Shown piece after piece: positions 1-11,320 of a DNA stretch of 64,000 bases. A model generated the notes under the pieces. It was not told where the DNA came from and searched no databases. It was given only the letters and a program-made list of their open reading frames with translations. Within the stretch, counting starts at the first letter, position 1, and every line of letters begins with the position of its first letter. Origin of the DNA: Homalodisca vitripennis (Eukaryota; Arthropoda; Insecta; Hemiptera; Cicadellidae); assembly GCF_021130785.1 (NCBI RefSeq), contig NW_025777556.1, positions 32,292 through 96,291 of the forward strand, read 5' to 3'. A program made the position numbers and the translations under genes.

Positions 1-1500
1 AATGAAATCCAAGAAATAACTAAATAATATCTAAAACTAACTTAAAATTAAATAACAAAATATAAACTATATAAATGGCAACAATAACAATAACAAATAA
101 TTAAAGAATATGAGCAGGGTATCAAAGATGTTGACTAGTAGAAATGTCCATCATGGTGGCCGTCCTTCAGCAGAGCGCAAAATCGAAGGTTCTCTGCGAC
201 CACGCATGATGGAGAGATGACAGCAGAAAATCAATTCATCTCCTGGACCTCATCAGTGAGGGGCCGTAAACTTAGCCGCACATGTTAGAAGGAGAACAGC
301 TCAGCAAAACTAAATAAAACACTTAGTTAAACAAAAATATATTAAACTGGAGCTCCTCCTAACTTGTACACCACGGCTCGGAGTCTTTGCCACTCTACCG
401 GAAAGGCCAAACGCCTTCAAATGGTCAGTGGCCTCTGCAGCCAATAAACCACACACACATACACTATATAAAACACACATGAGCCGGGGAGATATAGGTA
501 TTGAACCGGCTCACAACACATAACCAAATACTACTTATCATATAAGAGTCTTTAATTTTCAACAAGAGCACTCAGCAGCGCAGTATACTGGATGGTACAA
601 AACAAAATCCTGTTCAATTGAATTTTTTTACATTTTAAAGCTGTTTTCTCTCCCCAACCAATTCATTCTAGATATTGTTAGTATTTATGAATAATTAAAG
701 TCGAACCTATTAGCCATTAATGTTCATTCTTTTACATACAATTCATAACAAATACCCTCGGTGGTTTTTTCCTATGTTCATCAACGTAGCCTAGTTATTG
801 AACAGTATTAGATCAACACCAAATACATTACACTAATGTTCCTTTTCATATAAGCAGAATTAAAAGAACTGATTTCTAGCCAAATCACAACGATTATCAT
901 TATGTGTGAATACTATTATTTTATTTCAAAACTTTCTCACTCATTGCATGCTTTTGCATTAAATAGCCAATCAGGGACGATCTCATGTGGGAGAATACGT
1001 AATGACAATCGCCGCATAATCAATTCTCAGAAGAGAAAGAATAAGAATAAGGAGGTCCCGTCTTCACATGTAAAATGTATGTGATCTACAGTACTGGTCG
1101 TCTACTATCATAACATTATATTAACTAACTGATTTATCTCTTTTATTTTCTGAGGATTTATGGGATTTTGACTAAACTAATCTATTCACTTCAGAAGACC
1201 TGATATTTAGGTACTTGCACAAGTATCTTCCTTTATCCTCAATATAGTAATAAATAGTGTAAATTTATATTAGATGAGTACCTCAAAATTACAAATGGGA
1301 TTGTTGTAAGCTTCACCCACAGAGCATGGAGGAATTGAGTTGATTGAGGTGATTGAAGACTACTCAATAATAATAATATCAATAGAGATATTATTATTGT
1401 AGAGTTTGTTAATTTACGTAATTCAACTAAGGTAGTTTGTTTGGTAATTATGTACATGTAATGTATTTAAAATATCATCCAAAAGTAAGGAGAGGAGAAC

Positions 1501-1535
1501 TTCATTTCATTTCATTTCGTTTCATTTTCATTTAT
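1501..1535. repeat. TTCAT-type pentanucleotide microsatellite
   Basis: About six imperfect TTCAT/TTCGT units run in tandem and pass into a TTTA-rich stretch. It is a simple-sequence tract with no sign of function. Confidence 0.75.
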
Positions 1536-4034
1536 TTATCTCATTTACATATAATACAAATATAGTGATAATAATACACACGAGAAGGAAATCAGTAGGA
1601 TATTTTATCATTCCTACTGATCATAAAATATTTTTTTAGGATTACAAAAATATAAGGGAACAATAAACTGAATTTACTGTTTCTGTTAGTAATTTAGTTC
1701 TGGTTCTGTGCAGGATAAGAAGTAGCGCTGCCAGATCATAAGAAGTAGTTCTGAAGCGACTCGACGCAAGTTGTGTTCCGAAGTATTTAGATTGGTGTGC
1801 ATTCAATTACATCCACAAAATATACTCGTATTTTAATGTTACATATATGGTTTACGAAAACGTACCTATTTTAAGTTCAAAAATTTTCTGTAAAAATTCA
1901 TCCATTTGATTTTCACTACTTGTCAAACTTGTTTATAATTACGATTAAATGAAAAACTAAATTTAGAAGATATCCTTTTTAATATATAGTCTGTTTATTC
2001 CATAGGACTTGGCAAAGTCAGTATTATGTTTTCTTGATTTTATGAGACAGTGATTTCTATGTAATCTCTCTAATGTAACCTCATTCACTCTTTACAGATT
2101 TTACAATACTTGGTTGGTATTGAACATACCGTAAGAAGTACAATATAATTGATTTCGTCTTTTAAAGAAGAATTTCGTAAAGCACACTAATTAATTAGTG
2201 AATTAACTTTTAACAGCCATTTATAATATACAATTTAAGAAAGCTATTACGTATACCACCTCATGTAATACCATTTCAATAAATTATATAATTTAACTTA
2301 TTTAAACAACGGTATAGTTTTAATCGCTGTAATTGCGTTACAATAATCGACTTTATGCGTGGAACCCAACTGAAATTATAAGCTAACGTATTGCCTACAA
2401 AGTAATTAAACCAAAATAATTTGTTATTAAACGTTACTGTCTGCAGTGTTAACTGTAAAACAAAACCATCTATTTTATATTAATTACTAGTACTTTCATA
2501 ACGTTTTTATCTGTAGTTTGTAAGCTTAAACGAATCAGCAGTTTTGTTTTTTTATTTATGAGTGTTTTATCGTCTTGATACGATGATTGTGAAATACATT
2601 TCACTACGAGTACAAGACTCGAAGCTTGAAAGTGTTTTAATTCATAACGGAATATTTTTACTCTTTTTTATTGTAGCTCCAGCAAATGATACTGAATGAA
2701 TTACCTCACTCGATACAGGCAGGTGAGCCAAGTGTCCCCGCACGTCTCCAAAGACGCTGCCTATTATTTACATTCATATAGGCACTCTAGAGAAGTACAG
2801 GTCTACATAAACATATTCTATACTCTGATGCCATGTTGTACTGCACAAAGTGATAGTGCACAAGAAATGTATGATATTGCTGAATTTATTAAATGAAATG
2901 ATAATCAAAGAGACCCATCCTTTTAGATTTGTGTCTCCATGCTTCGCTATCACTACTGCATTCATTCGAATCAACATACGTACGTCACTGATATCCTAAA
3001 TGCAAATGGCTATGAGTTCAACTGCGTTTGTAATGAAAATCAGTAACAACAGTCTATATCATCAAAAACTTTTTTTTTGAAAGGATACAATGAAGATTTA
3101 TATTTGCAGTTTTAAAGAAAGCTGTATTATCGTTTAAATGACAAGTGGCCTAGCACTGCACGTGTTGATTTCTGATGCCTACTTAATTTTTTTGTGAGTT
3201 ATTGTTATTATGCAATGTGTGAACCAAGTTAATATAATCCCAATGTAAGTTATAAGGGAATTATAGTACACTCTCCAGGTAAATTAATAAAATTGGACCT
3301 TTCACTGAGTATCGAATACTGAATACCTTGTGTTGAGGTGTGAAACCAATCACTACTTAGTTAATTGATAGCTGTTGTAGTAACATATCGGTATGGGCTT
3401 TACACAGTTGAATGCATGTTTTTGATGCGTTGAAAAGTTAGAAAAATTTATTGTGTAGGATTTGCAGCATATCAACCTCCAATCTATCAGAGAGAGCCAG
3501 ACAAGAAGAAAATAACCATTAATTGCTCATTAATTTAGCAGCCAAAGCCATTACAAATCTAAATCATGTAATAAGCGATTATACTTCTGCTAAATTTAAT
3601 TTATAAAGTACACATTTACAAAGATGACGAAGGAGGAGAATCAACCTCGGAACAAACGAACTCTGCCAGGATTTCAATGGATTATACTATAAAAGTGAAT
3701 GTATATAAGAAATATTTTCCAGACCTGAAACGTTAAAAACCAATATGTGGTACTTTTCCAATTGGTCAAGGCAATTTAAAAGCCTTGTTTCAGGACACTA
3801 ACAAATCTTTGTGTGGCAAATTTCCCCCATGGGATTTTACTCTTTGTAAGTAAAGCCTGTCTTTTCAAGGGATATTTCAAATACAAACTAAGCTATAGAT
3901 TAACATTATTTTGCATCAATAATCATTTCTACGTAGACAAGACAGAATTCAACTACGGTATTGCCTAAAAAGGTTAACTCATTAAATTTGTGTGCTTTTT
4001 CATATAGGTATTTAATATATTAGATGTGCAATGA

Positions 4035-4079
4035 GTAAATAAATAAATAAATAAATATATATATATATATATATATATA
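4035..4079. repeat. TAAA/TA compound microsatellite
   Basis: A run of TAAA units passes directly into about 12 TA repeats. It is one of several TA-rich tracts in the window and lies in the non-coding left flank. Confidence 0.85.
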
Positions 4080-7000
4080 CAATGTATTAATTCAATGTAT
4101 CGTATCCTTTATGTAAATATTAACTAAGCATTTAAGTATGTAATGATATATTTACGTACTTTTAATAAGAATGTGTACCTAAGTATACACAACCTGTACA
4201 TGAAATATTAATTAACAGACGTTGTAATAAGAAGACCTAATCTGTTTCACAAAATAAACCTTCTCGTCACCTGTTGCTAAATCCTTCGCGTTCACAAAGG
4301 TATTACAACCAATCGCATGCCATGTCGAGCCGCTCGTGAGGCTTTGCTCTGCTCGCGTACATTTGTTAAGGCGTTTATTTGCTTTATTTGAACGTTAATA
4401 CCTCATTACTCGTTAAATAGTTCTTAATATTGGATAGGGCATTACCCCAATTATAATTAATAATTAGTAATCGCACATGACAGTTATAACAGTTTAACAA
4501 AGTATTAGGTTATATTGTTGCTCATTAGTAAACTATTTATGGGTTTAAAAGAGGAGGCAGTTGCAAACAACATTATCAAAATAATGCATTGGTATTTCAT
4601 ATCAAACCTAATAACCAGTGTGCATGAAATAATATAGTAAGAAGATTTAAACCTCTATCACTGTTAGTCTACTTTTTTATCACGAGCATACTAAAATCTT
4701 TTACATTTCTCACAACACTCCAGGTATATTCTTTAAATACAAGTTTTTACAAACATTACTTGAAACCGAACTTGTAGTTTCTATAATTGATTTACAAGGA
4801 TACTTTTTCAAATTCTTAATTTCTATATGTGCGAATTGAAACTGAAACGCTATCATTGCTGGTAATATTATTTATTTATCTTGCGGTTTACTAAGATACT
4901 CTAGCATACAAGCATACTCTAGTTTACAATAGCGTAAAAATCTAAATTCAAAAAACTCATATTCAAAATATTCTACAAAATATCACGTAGCTATAAGGCT
5001 TTTAAAATACACAGAAATATGGTAAAATTGTATCACCGTGTAGTTTAAACAAGACTGAACTTTTGTACTATAGTAGACTTTTCAGACTAATGTAGGTAAA
5101 TACTTTCTTGATCAGTACTGTAAGTAAAACTGTCTTGCGGTGCTTATATACCTTAGTCTAGAAGGAGATTACTTCTGTGATAGTAGACACTTTTTGAATT
5201 TCCAGGTGTTGTGTGTCATTTTGTCGATCAGTACTAAGAATGAGAAGAAAATTCGTGACTAAAATTTAATTTTCAAACTTATATACGTATTTATTTTTTT
5301 CAGGGTTAGAAACCAAATATTACTACAGGACCAGGAATAGCGTAGACCAAAGAAGTTTACACGGATCAAAACTTTTTGACTAAAGTAGGCTTCTTAGACT
5401 GGGTATTTAATACATTCTTAAATCGTGGAAACAAGAGAAACTCTAGTACGGTGTATGATATATAATTTATTTCAACCTCTACACATGCCAAAACTGAAAT
5501 AAGATCCAATATTTTTATTTTTTTTTATTTATATATATTTTTTTCTTTTGGTTTTTGAACTGTTTTAAATTGAGAACTGAAAAAATACATACTATAAAAC
5601 ATGTCTAATTTCTATTCTACATTATTATTTATTATCATTAATAATTAGAAAAAAAAACTCTTTTAAACTATTTCGAGACCAAAAGTATTGCTCTTTGAAT
5701 AGGCTAAAATTATCTAAAGTGGATAGGAGACTAAAATATCTTTCAGTGACTATCGCTTACTTTCAGGAGCGTAATCACGTGCAAAGCAAAGGGTAACTGC
5801 TAGTTTACTATATAAATATTTTTCAACTTAACATCTAATATGTACATATCCCACCGTAAATTTCTTAAACATGTGGGAAAATGAGTTGCTCTACATATTA
5901 TATTAACTAAACAGTTTTATATGTACTATGTACATAATATGGAGTATCTTAAATTAAATTACCACGGGTGTTATTTTAATTCATTTTTTATTAAACAGTT
6001 CAATGCCTGTAAATTTATTTTACGCGTAATATTCAAATGTTATATACAATAATATATACATAACTATTATTGAGATTTTGGACAAAGATGCCTGCTAGTG
6101 TATTTAATATACAAATATAATAGAGAACCAATATTAATAATAATTTGAATTTTTGGAAATGATAGACTGGTCTAGACTTGGTTCCCAATTTTGTATGAAT
6201 CGGATGTATGTTAAGCCGATGACAGAATTTATCAATCAACGACAGAGCTCTGATAAAAACGATTAAACAGGATCGTTTATAATGTCTGCCATCATAACAA
6301 ATAACTCATCCGTGTTTTTCCAAACAATCATTTATTTTAATGGTTACATGGTTCATCACCGCTTCTTCCGGAAACGAAAAGTCAGTTTTACCGTAATGGT
6401 GTTACATGTATACCGAATTAGTTCAATTGAATATGATATTCATTACATGGAGTAATGTTTGAAATGTTAGGTCACAATGGTAATGTTAAATAAAGCTTTT
6501 TGAGTTAATATTTTACAGTATATCTCTTAGTGTAATCATTGTTTAGTGTTTATTGTTGTATGTAGAATATCGAATACTATATAACTCATAAGACTTACAC
6601 ACGGGGATGAGTTTGGATGGATTACCCAAACACATTGCTTGTGCAGCCCACGCAGCTTTCGTGACAATTTTATTTCACTTTAAACATGAATGCAGTGTGG
6701 ATCTATTGCCTTTCCAAACAGCAAAGACGTTACAATAGCTAAAGTAAACATTCTAGGACTTCGAAATACCCGATGATACGTTTTAAGAATAAAGAATAAA
6801 AGAACTATCATTTTAGATAGCCATATAGTTCGGGCCTAAGAAATTAAGTTCCTTGGACTGGCCTTGTTCATAACTTTATTTACTGATGCACATCACATAT
6901 GTAAATCGTAATGTGGAATATGTGATTACAAACATAAAAATATAATATTTAAATTACAACAGGAAATGTTAATTTTATTCGTAACACGTCCAAAACAAAA

Positions 7001-8336
7001 TGGGATAAATAACTAAATAACTTTTCGAGTATATAATGTAAAACTCATTGAATTCGTTAAAATCTCTTTTCTCTGGAGCGTTTTATAAAGTAGGCAACAA
7101 AACGGAGGGAAAACAAAGATACAATGTAAGTACGAAAGTTTGTACAACCAGTGTTGGTTACGTTAAATTTATTTTACTATCTTTATATCAATTTTTATTA
7201 ATTAAACGGTGTTATTACTAACCAAATAATCAGCAAGTAACATTAGAGGAAAGAAGTCCTACAATGTTCTGTTATAATTAAAGAGTAATTAGAGCTGTAA
7301 TTATGAAAATTACATAATATTTGCATTAATAAAATAAAAATTCACTTAAATAAGTACGAGTCAATGACATTTTGACCATATAAACACAATAATGTATGCA
7401 GGAGACATTTAATTTATTATATTATTGTCTTTCCGCTAAGGAAAATCTTGTTTTCGCTAAATGAATATTAGATTTAATTTGGTTATTTTTTCAAACATCC
7501 TACGCGCTATGAAACTACGAATTTATTACTGAGTGTTTCATATTATGTGCTATGTATCACAGCAGTATTGGTAAAATATTATTACTCATTGTCTTAATGT
7601 ATAGTATCATGTGGCAAGTAAGCTGAAGTTGTTAGTGTGATAGTGAAATGACTAACGTACTTTGGTTACTTTTTGAATAGGAGAATACACGTGTTGAATA
7701 TATATCTCAATGCCTCAAAAGCTTTTGACTGTTTTCAATATTTTACTGTCTTCCCCACTTTTTAGAAATAGGTATTTGGGATATGATGACTCTATTTTAA
7801 AATTAAGCTGTTCGTCGATTTAAATTCATTTTATGTACTATCCCAAGTAAAATTTTAAATTCAGTATATAGATTGGCTGCATATAAGTTAACGAATATAG
7901 GATAACGTTTTAACTATTGATTGTGTCAAAATTATCTTCTCCCAAAATTCTCTCTAATGAAACTTTCTTTTTAACTTTAAGGACATTAAGAAACATTTAA
8001 TATTATTTAATCTAAAATGTAATCTATACAGTGCCTTATTTCATGTTTTTTATAAATACTATGGATATTAATACATATAATTGCCATATTATAAGCATTT
8101 AGTGCATTATAAATGAAATCGGATTTCCAACATTAATATTTTGAGCAAAAGAGTATTTATTTTTGTAGCTTAAAATAATTATGTTTTAATTCTTGAAGTT
8201 GCTTATATCAGTTAGTTTATGAGAAATTTGCAAATCAATTTACAGCTTGAAAGTTGAATAATAGGCTATGAAATCTAAGTAATTAAAGTTATTCTTTCCA
8301 AAGCTAATTAGCAAATTAATTATGGGTAATGGTCTA

Positions 8337-8342
8337 TATATT
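8337..8342. repeat. Polinton target-site duplication, left copy
   Basis: TATATT lies directly before the first base of the left terminal repeat (AGTAGATAATA...). The same six bases directly follow the last base of the right terminal repeat. Six-base target duplications are the rule for Polinton/Maverick integrases, so this fixes the element boundary to the base. Confidence 0.93.
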
Positions 8343-8453
8343 AGTAGATAATAATATGGCGGTCCTAGCGCACTTTCGGAGCCGACCGAAAAGCAATGTA
8401 AAATACTGTTCAATGTACCATAAATGAAGCTGAGAAATAACACAGCAAATCTC

Positions 8454-8553
8454 AATGAAAAATTAACCGAATCTACAGTCGTTCGTCTCCAAAAGCGATC
8501 CAGGATCGGTTCATTACTATCTACTCCTGAGGAATGAAAAATTAACCGAATCT
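8454..8553. repeat. Subterminal 21-bp direct repeat in the TIR
   Basis: A 21-base word containing TTAACCGAATCT occurs at 8454-8474 and again, identical, at 8533-8553. The mirrored copy in the right TIR (about 26404-26503) keeps both, one with a single change. Paired subterminal repeats close to a transposon end are candidate binding sites for the integrase or the terminal protein. The long open frames crossing the TIR edges here (8240-8596 and 26361-26690) run into unrelated host DNA, so I do not call them genes. Confidence 0.6.
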
Positions 8554-8709
8554 GAGCTTCTACTTTCTTGAGCTGTGCTTTGTAAAATGTTGTCAAATCT
8601 GCTACGAATAAAGGAAAAATCTTCGAAATCTTAATAAAATTTAATCAATTTAAAACATTTTTACTAAAAACATACTTTAATAAAAAAACTTTTCTACTAA
8701 ATAGCAAAC

Positions 8710-9292
8710 ATGAACTCACCAAGCTCTCTTCAGTTTCTAGCATTTCAAGAAGTTGCCAGGGGGGGAAAATTGTAAAGAGTTCAAAGAGTTACCAGAATAT
8801 TGCAAACTACAATTGATATCAGCGTTAAATTTAAAGGACTTGGATTCCAAATATATTTCAACACGGATAGCTCTAGCGGACATGTATGAATTAATTTCAA
8901 AAGATCTTGGACAAAGGTTAAAAGAAAAACAGCAAACAGAATATTTTAAGCAATTTTGTATGGAGTTTTTTGGGCACTATTATAACTTTATCCACCATAA
9001 TTTGATCAAAATTATGAAGGATTGGAGCTACAGAAGTGTTTATGAAAGAGGATGTAGGAATTATACAGCATTACTAGAGACTCTTTGTCAATATCAAGAT
9101 TTATCAATAAAATTCATTAAACAAAACAAAGAATTCTTGCTTTTCGTTTTTGATGACATTTTGGATGAAATGAAACACATTAATGTTCGTAATATTCCTT
9201 GTGATTCTAAAGAAGAAAGAGAAAATCTAATTCTTGAAAAATTCAAGCGTTTACATGGCGGTTGGAGCCCCGAGGAGTTGGAAGTATATTGA
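8710..9292 (+). pseudogene. TIR-encoded YQxLS-repeat protein, left copy (frameshifted)
   Basis: Unrecognised family. The start ATG at 8710 sits 11 bases after a TAAAT signal. A run of seven G at about 8759-8765 (six in the right copy) shifts the frame, and the rest is open to 9292. The C-terminal part contains YQDLSIKFIKQN, the motif repeated in the 12629-13027 protein. Such short YQxLSxxFI repeats are known from proteins of nucleocytoplasmic large DNA viruses. An LPEYCKLQLI segment near the N-terminus is weakly F-box-like. The gene converges on the OB-fold-like gene with 21 bases between them. It may be an assembly error rather than a true break, because the right copy is broken at a different site. 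Confidence 0.7.
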
Positions 9293-9313
9293 TCAAGCCA
9301 CGAAATAAAATCC

Positions 9314-9619
9314 TTATTCTACAAAATTGATAGTAACACAGTCTTTATCTTTAATAGTCTTCTTTCCAGTAACAACCAAGTGTAATTTATCATGTTTATT
9401 CAATTCTTTAATCTTTTTTTCATCCAAAACAGTCAAAAGTCTGTTCGGTAAGTGTACTTTATAATCTTCCAACTCGGCAATTATTGTAAACCCGAATTTA
9501 TCCTTCATTTTCTCCAAATTCAAAATTTTGTATTTCTTATTTTCTTCCAATTCATTTAACTTCTTATACTCTTTAAACTTACATTCTCCAATATCATTTA
9601 ACTCCTTCAAGAACTCCAT
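9314..9619 (-). CDS. OB-fold-like small protein, left TIR copy (101 aa)
   Basis: An intact 101-residue frame, identical in translation to the copy at 25335-25640. Residues 27-70 have an alternating strand pattern (KYKILNLEKMKDKFGFTIIAE, then HLPNRLLTVL) typical of small OB-fold single-strand DNA-binding proteins found in Polintons and small DNA viruses. The residues are K/E-rich. ATG overlaps a TAAATG signal preceded by a T-rich run. A role in binding ssDNA during protein-primed replication would suit its place in the TIR, but this is inferred from sequence pattern only. Confidence 0.72.
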   Translation of the reverse strand: MEFLKELNDIGECKFKEYKKLNELEENKKYKILNLEKMKDKFGFTIIAELEDYKVHLPNRLLTVLDEKKIKELNKHDKLHLVVTGKKTIKDKDCVTINFVE

Positions 9620-9670
9620 TTAAATAGAAAAAATTCAAAGTCAAAAAGTGCAAAACCATTTCTTGGTCGA

Positions 9671-9790
9671 CCTTTTCTCCTCCCTCTGTCTCTTTCTCTC
9701 TCCCTCTCTTTTTATGCCTATGACACGATCACTTCTGCCGTTTATAGGCTAGGATCTATATTCAGGCTAGAGAGAGAGAGAAGGCGAGAT
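9671..9790. other. Polypyrimidine tract and facing purine tract in the TIR
   Basis: From 9671 to about 9713 there are 43 bases with a single purine, rich in CTCT. About 50 bases on, at 9765-9790, comes a GAGA-rich tract that could pair with it as an imperfect hairpin. The arrangement is repeated in the right TIR (about 25170-25290). No gene covers it. It is upstream of the OB-fold-like gene and may be a regulatory or replication element. Confidence 0.55.
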
Positions 9791-10297
9791 ACGGATAGAG
9801 AAATGGTTCCGGAATACGATCTGAATACTTCTGAACTTGGTGTTTCTCCGCTATGGCCACTCGCATTGAAACAGTTCAGAAGTAAACTTCCTAACCGACT
9901 AAACCGAATTCGCGGACATATATACTCAGCAACACAATACAACAGCCCATCGAGAAGTAAAAATTTAAGAAATTAATTTAAAATATAATTTTAAAATTAC
10001 AAGTAACAAAATGTACGCATATTTAAAATAGGTAAAATTATCTAACATTTTGAAAAAGAAAATGTTATAATAGTAAACGGGAACACAATTTTTATTCTTA
10101 AAAGCAAATCTGCATTACCGACATTTTAGTTCCGAAAGATTGCGCTGTGTGTATCAATGACAGTCGAGGTGTGCTACTACAGACCGACCATCACGATAAT
10201 CGCTTCGCCTGCGTCATATCCGTAGTGATATCACGCCGTGAGAGGCGCAATCGTTGGTTTACAAGCACCATTTAGTTAAATAAATTTTTCTATCTAA

Positions 10298-10514
10298 ATG
10301 GAGCGCGAAAAAATATCATGTCCGTTCTGCAAAATAGAAATTTTAAGAAAAAAACTATGATCGCCATTATAATTCTAAAAGTCACGAAAAAAACAAGCAA
10401 ATTTACGATAATGAACTAAATTATTTAAGACAATGGGCTAGAGAAAATAAAATTGCCGATCACGAAAACATGTTTAATATTGAGAAATTACGTGAATTAA
10501 AGAGAAATTTCAAA
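10298..10514 (+). pseudogene. Duplicated 5' end of the Polinton polymerase gene (left TIR)
   Basis: Because the TIR extends into the polymerase gene, its ATG (in a TAAATG context) and about 72 codons are copied here in mirror orientation. The stretch encodes the C2H2-like finger (CxxC then H, H) seen at the start of the full gene. An extra A in an A-run around 10355 shifts the frame. The copy stops at the TIR edge, so it is a by-product of TIR growth. Its promoter would drive transcription inward, antisense to the next gene. Confidence 0.85.
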
Positions 10515-10547
10515 CTCCTTCAAGAACTCCATTTAAATAGAAAAAAT

Positions 10548-11053
10548 TCAAAGACGGAAAAAATGAAATTTGCTAACAATCACTCGAGAAGTCGAGGGAA
10601 TTGCCAACATCTCCATTGTTTGACGAGGTTCTTCATTTACTTTCTCCAAATGTACTATAAAATCATCGAGGATTTCTGGCTTAAAATCGTAGACAAATTC
10701 AACATCCAGATAATGAAAAAATACAGGTAATATCTTTTCATAATAAACGTGTGTATCGATACCTACAAACCTAATGTATTCTTTGAAAAGGAAAATAATT
10801 TTGTCAATGGTTCCAAGAGATAAGTAAAAATTTTTATTCTGTTTTCTAAATTCTGTAACAAATTTTGTTTGCTTCTTGTCTCCATATTGCAATTTTGTAA
10901 GCAGATTATTCAAATGTGTTAGTTTATTTCGAAATTTCTTAGGTTTAGGTCTTTCGTACAAAATTAAATTACAATCTCTACAAACTAAATATTTTTATCA
11001 ATAATTTCTCCTCTATTATAACACTTGTAACAGTTGGCATTATACTCTTCCAT
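10548..11053 (-). pseudogene. Zinc-ribbon protein resembling VLTF-3 late transcription factors (broken)
   Basis: The start ATG at 11053 overlaps TAAATG. The first ~25 codons contain CYKC; after a one-base loss in an A-run (about 10990-11000) the other frame continues with CRDC and then a helical region of about 130 residues. That region includes NKLTHLNNLLTKLQ and YYEKILPVFFHYL followed by an FKPEILDDF segment. A short N-terminal zinc ribbon, then an N/H-rich helix, then a YYxxI helix is the layout of the VLTF-3 family of nucleocytoplasmic large DNA viruses. I make the match by pattern only. The 3' end runs into a 42-bp duplicated segment at the TIR junction, so the C-terminus is probably truncated. 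A generic zinc-ribbon protein is the alternative. Confidence 0.5.
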
Positions 11054-11077
11054 TTAAACAAAAAGATTTTTTTATAA

Positions 11078-11320
11078 ATGGAGATTATGGAACTAAGTCT
11101 GCCGAGATATAAATTTTTCAGCGCAAATGTTTGTGTTTACATTTCTACAACAGAGATAAATAGAAATAATTTCATTCTATTGTACAACTATTTAGGATAT
11201 TATGTGTACGATTATAAAGATTATTACGGGAGAAATCGGGATTTTTCAGTGGCGAAAGAGTATATTTTTGAAATATTAGAAGGAATGAAAGAGAATAATA
11301 TGAACATCATTAACTACTGA
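11078..11320 (+). CDS. Hypothetical Polinton protein (80 aa)
   Basis: Unrecognised. ATG overlaps TAAATG after a seven-base T-run, the same start signal as most genes in the element. The protein is rich in Y and N, with a VCVYISTTEINRNNFILLYNYLG strand-helix segment and a charged C-terminal helix. It diverges from the zinc-ribbon gene (24-base gap) and its last seven bases overlap the 3' end of the capsid gene. Intact and probably real, function unknown. Confidence 0.55.
   Translation: MEIMELSLPRYKFFSANVCVYISTTEINRNNFILLYNYLGYYVYDYKDYYGRNRDFSVAKEYIFEILEGMKENNMNIINY

Larger units (their letters stand above)
1..8336. other. Non-coding host flank left of the Polinton
   Basis: AT-rich DNA with stop codons in every frame. 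The few open frames (for example 902-1084, 1239-1457, 2696-2896) are 60-72 codons of low-complexity sequence with no recognisable domain. The first ~600 bases are less AT-rich and may be an old repeat: GAGCCGG at 481-487 is repeated inverted at 506-512. Several blocks (558-580, 712-781, 1709-1819, 6590-6620, 7232-7290) match blocks right of the Polinton in the same order and orientation, suggesting an old duplication. I see no exon or promoter I could defend. Confidence 0.7.
8343..10514 (+). repeat. Polinton left terminal inverted repeat (2172 bp)
   Basis: Reading inward from 8343, this matches the reverse complement of 24441-26614 with only scattered substitutions and small indels. It stops abruptly at 10514, inside the first exon-length of the polymerase gene. 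It carries a complete OB-fold-like gene (minus strand), one copy of a 194-codon-class gene (plus strand, frameshifted) and the first 72 or so codons of the polymerase gene. At more than 2 kb it is long for a Polinton TIR, and it duplicates genes and promoters. Confidence 0.95.

Noticed and set aside
330..520. tRNA-derived SINE on the minus strand
   Set aside because: GGTTCAATACC resembles a B box, but no convincing A box, tail or second copy was seen.
902..1084. Small open frames in the left flank as host genes
   Set aside because: No domain, no start context, length expected by chance in AT-rich DNA.
8240..8596. 118-codon frame (and its partner 26361-26690) crossing the Polinton edges
   Set aside because: The shared part stops exactly at the TIR boundary and each continues into unrelated host DNA, so it is a chance open frame in the TIR.
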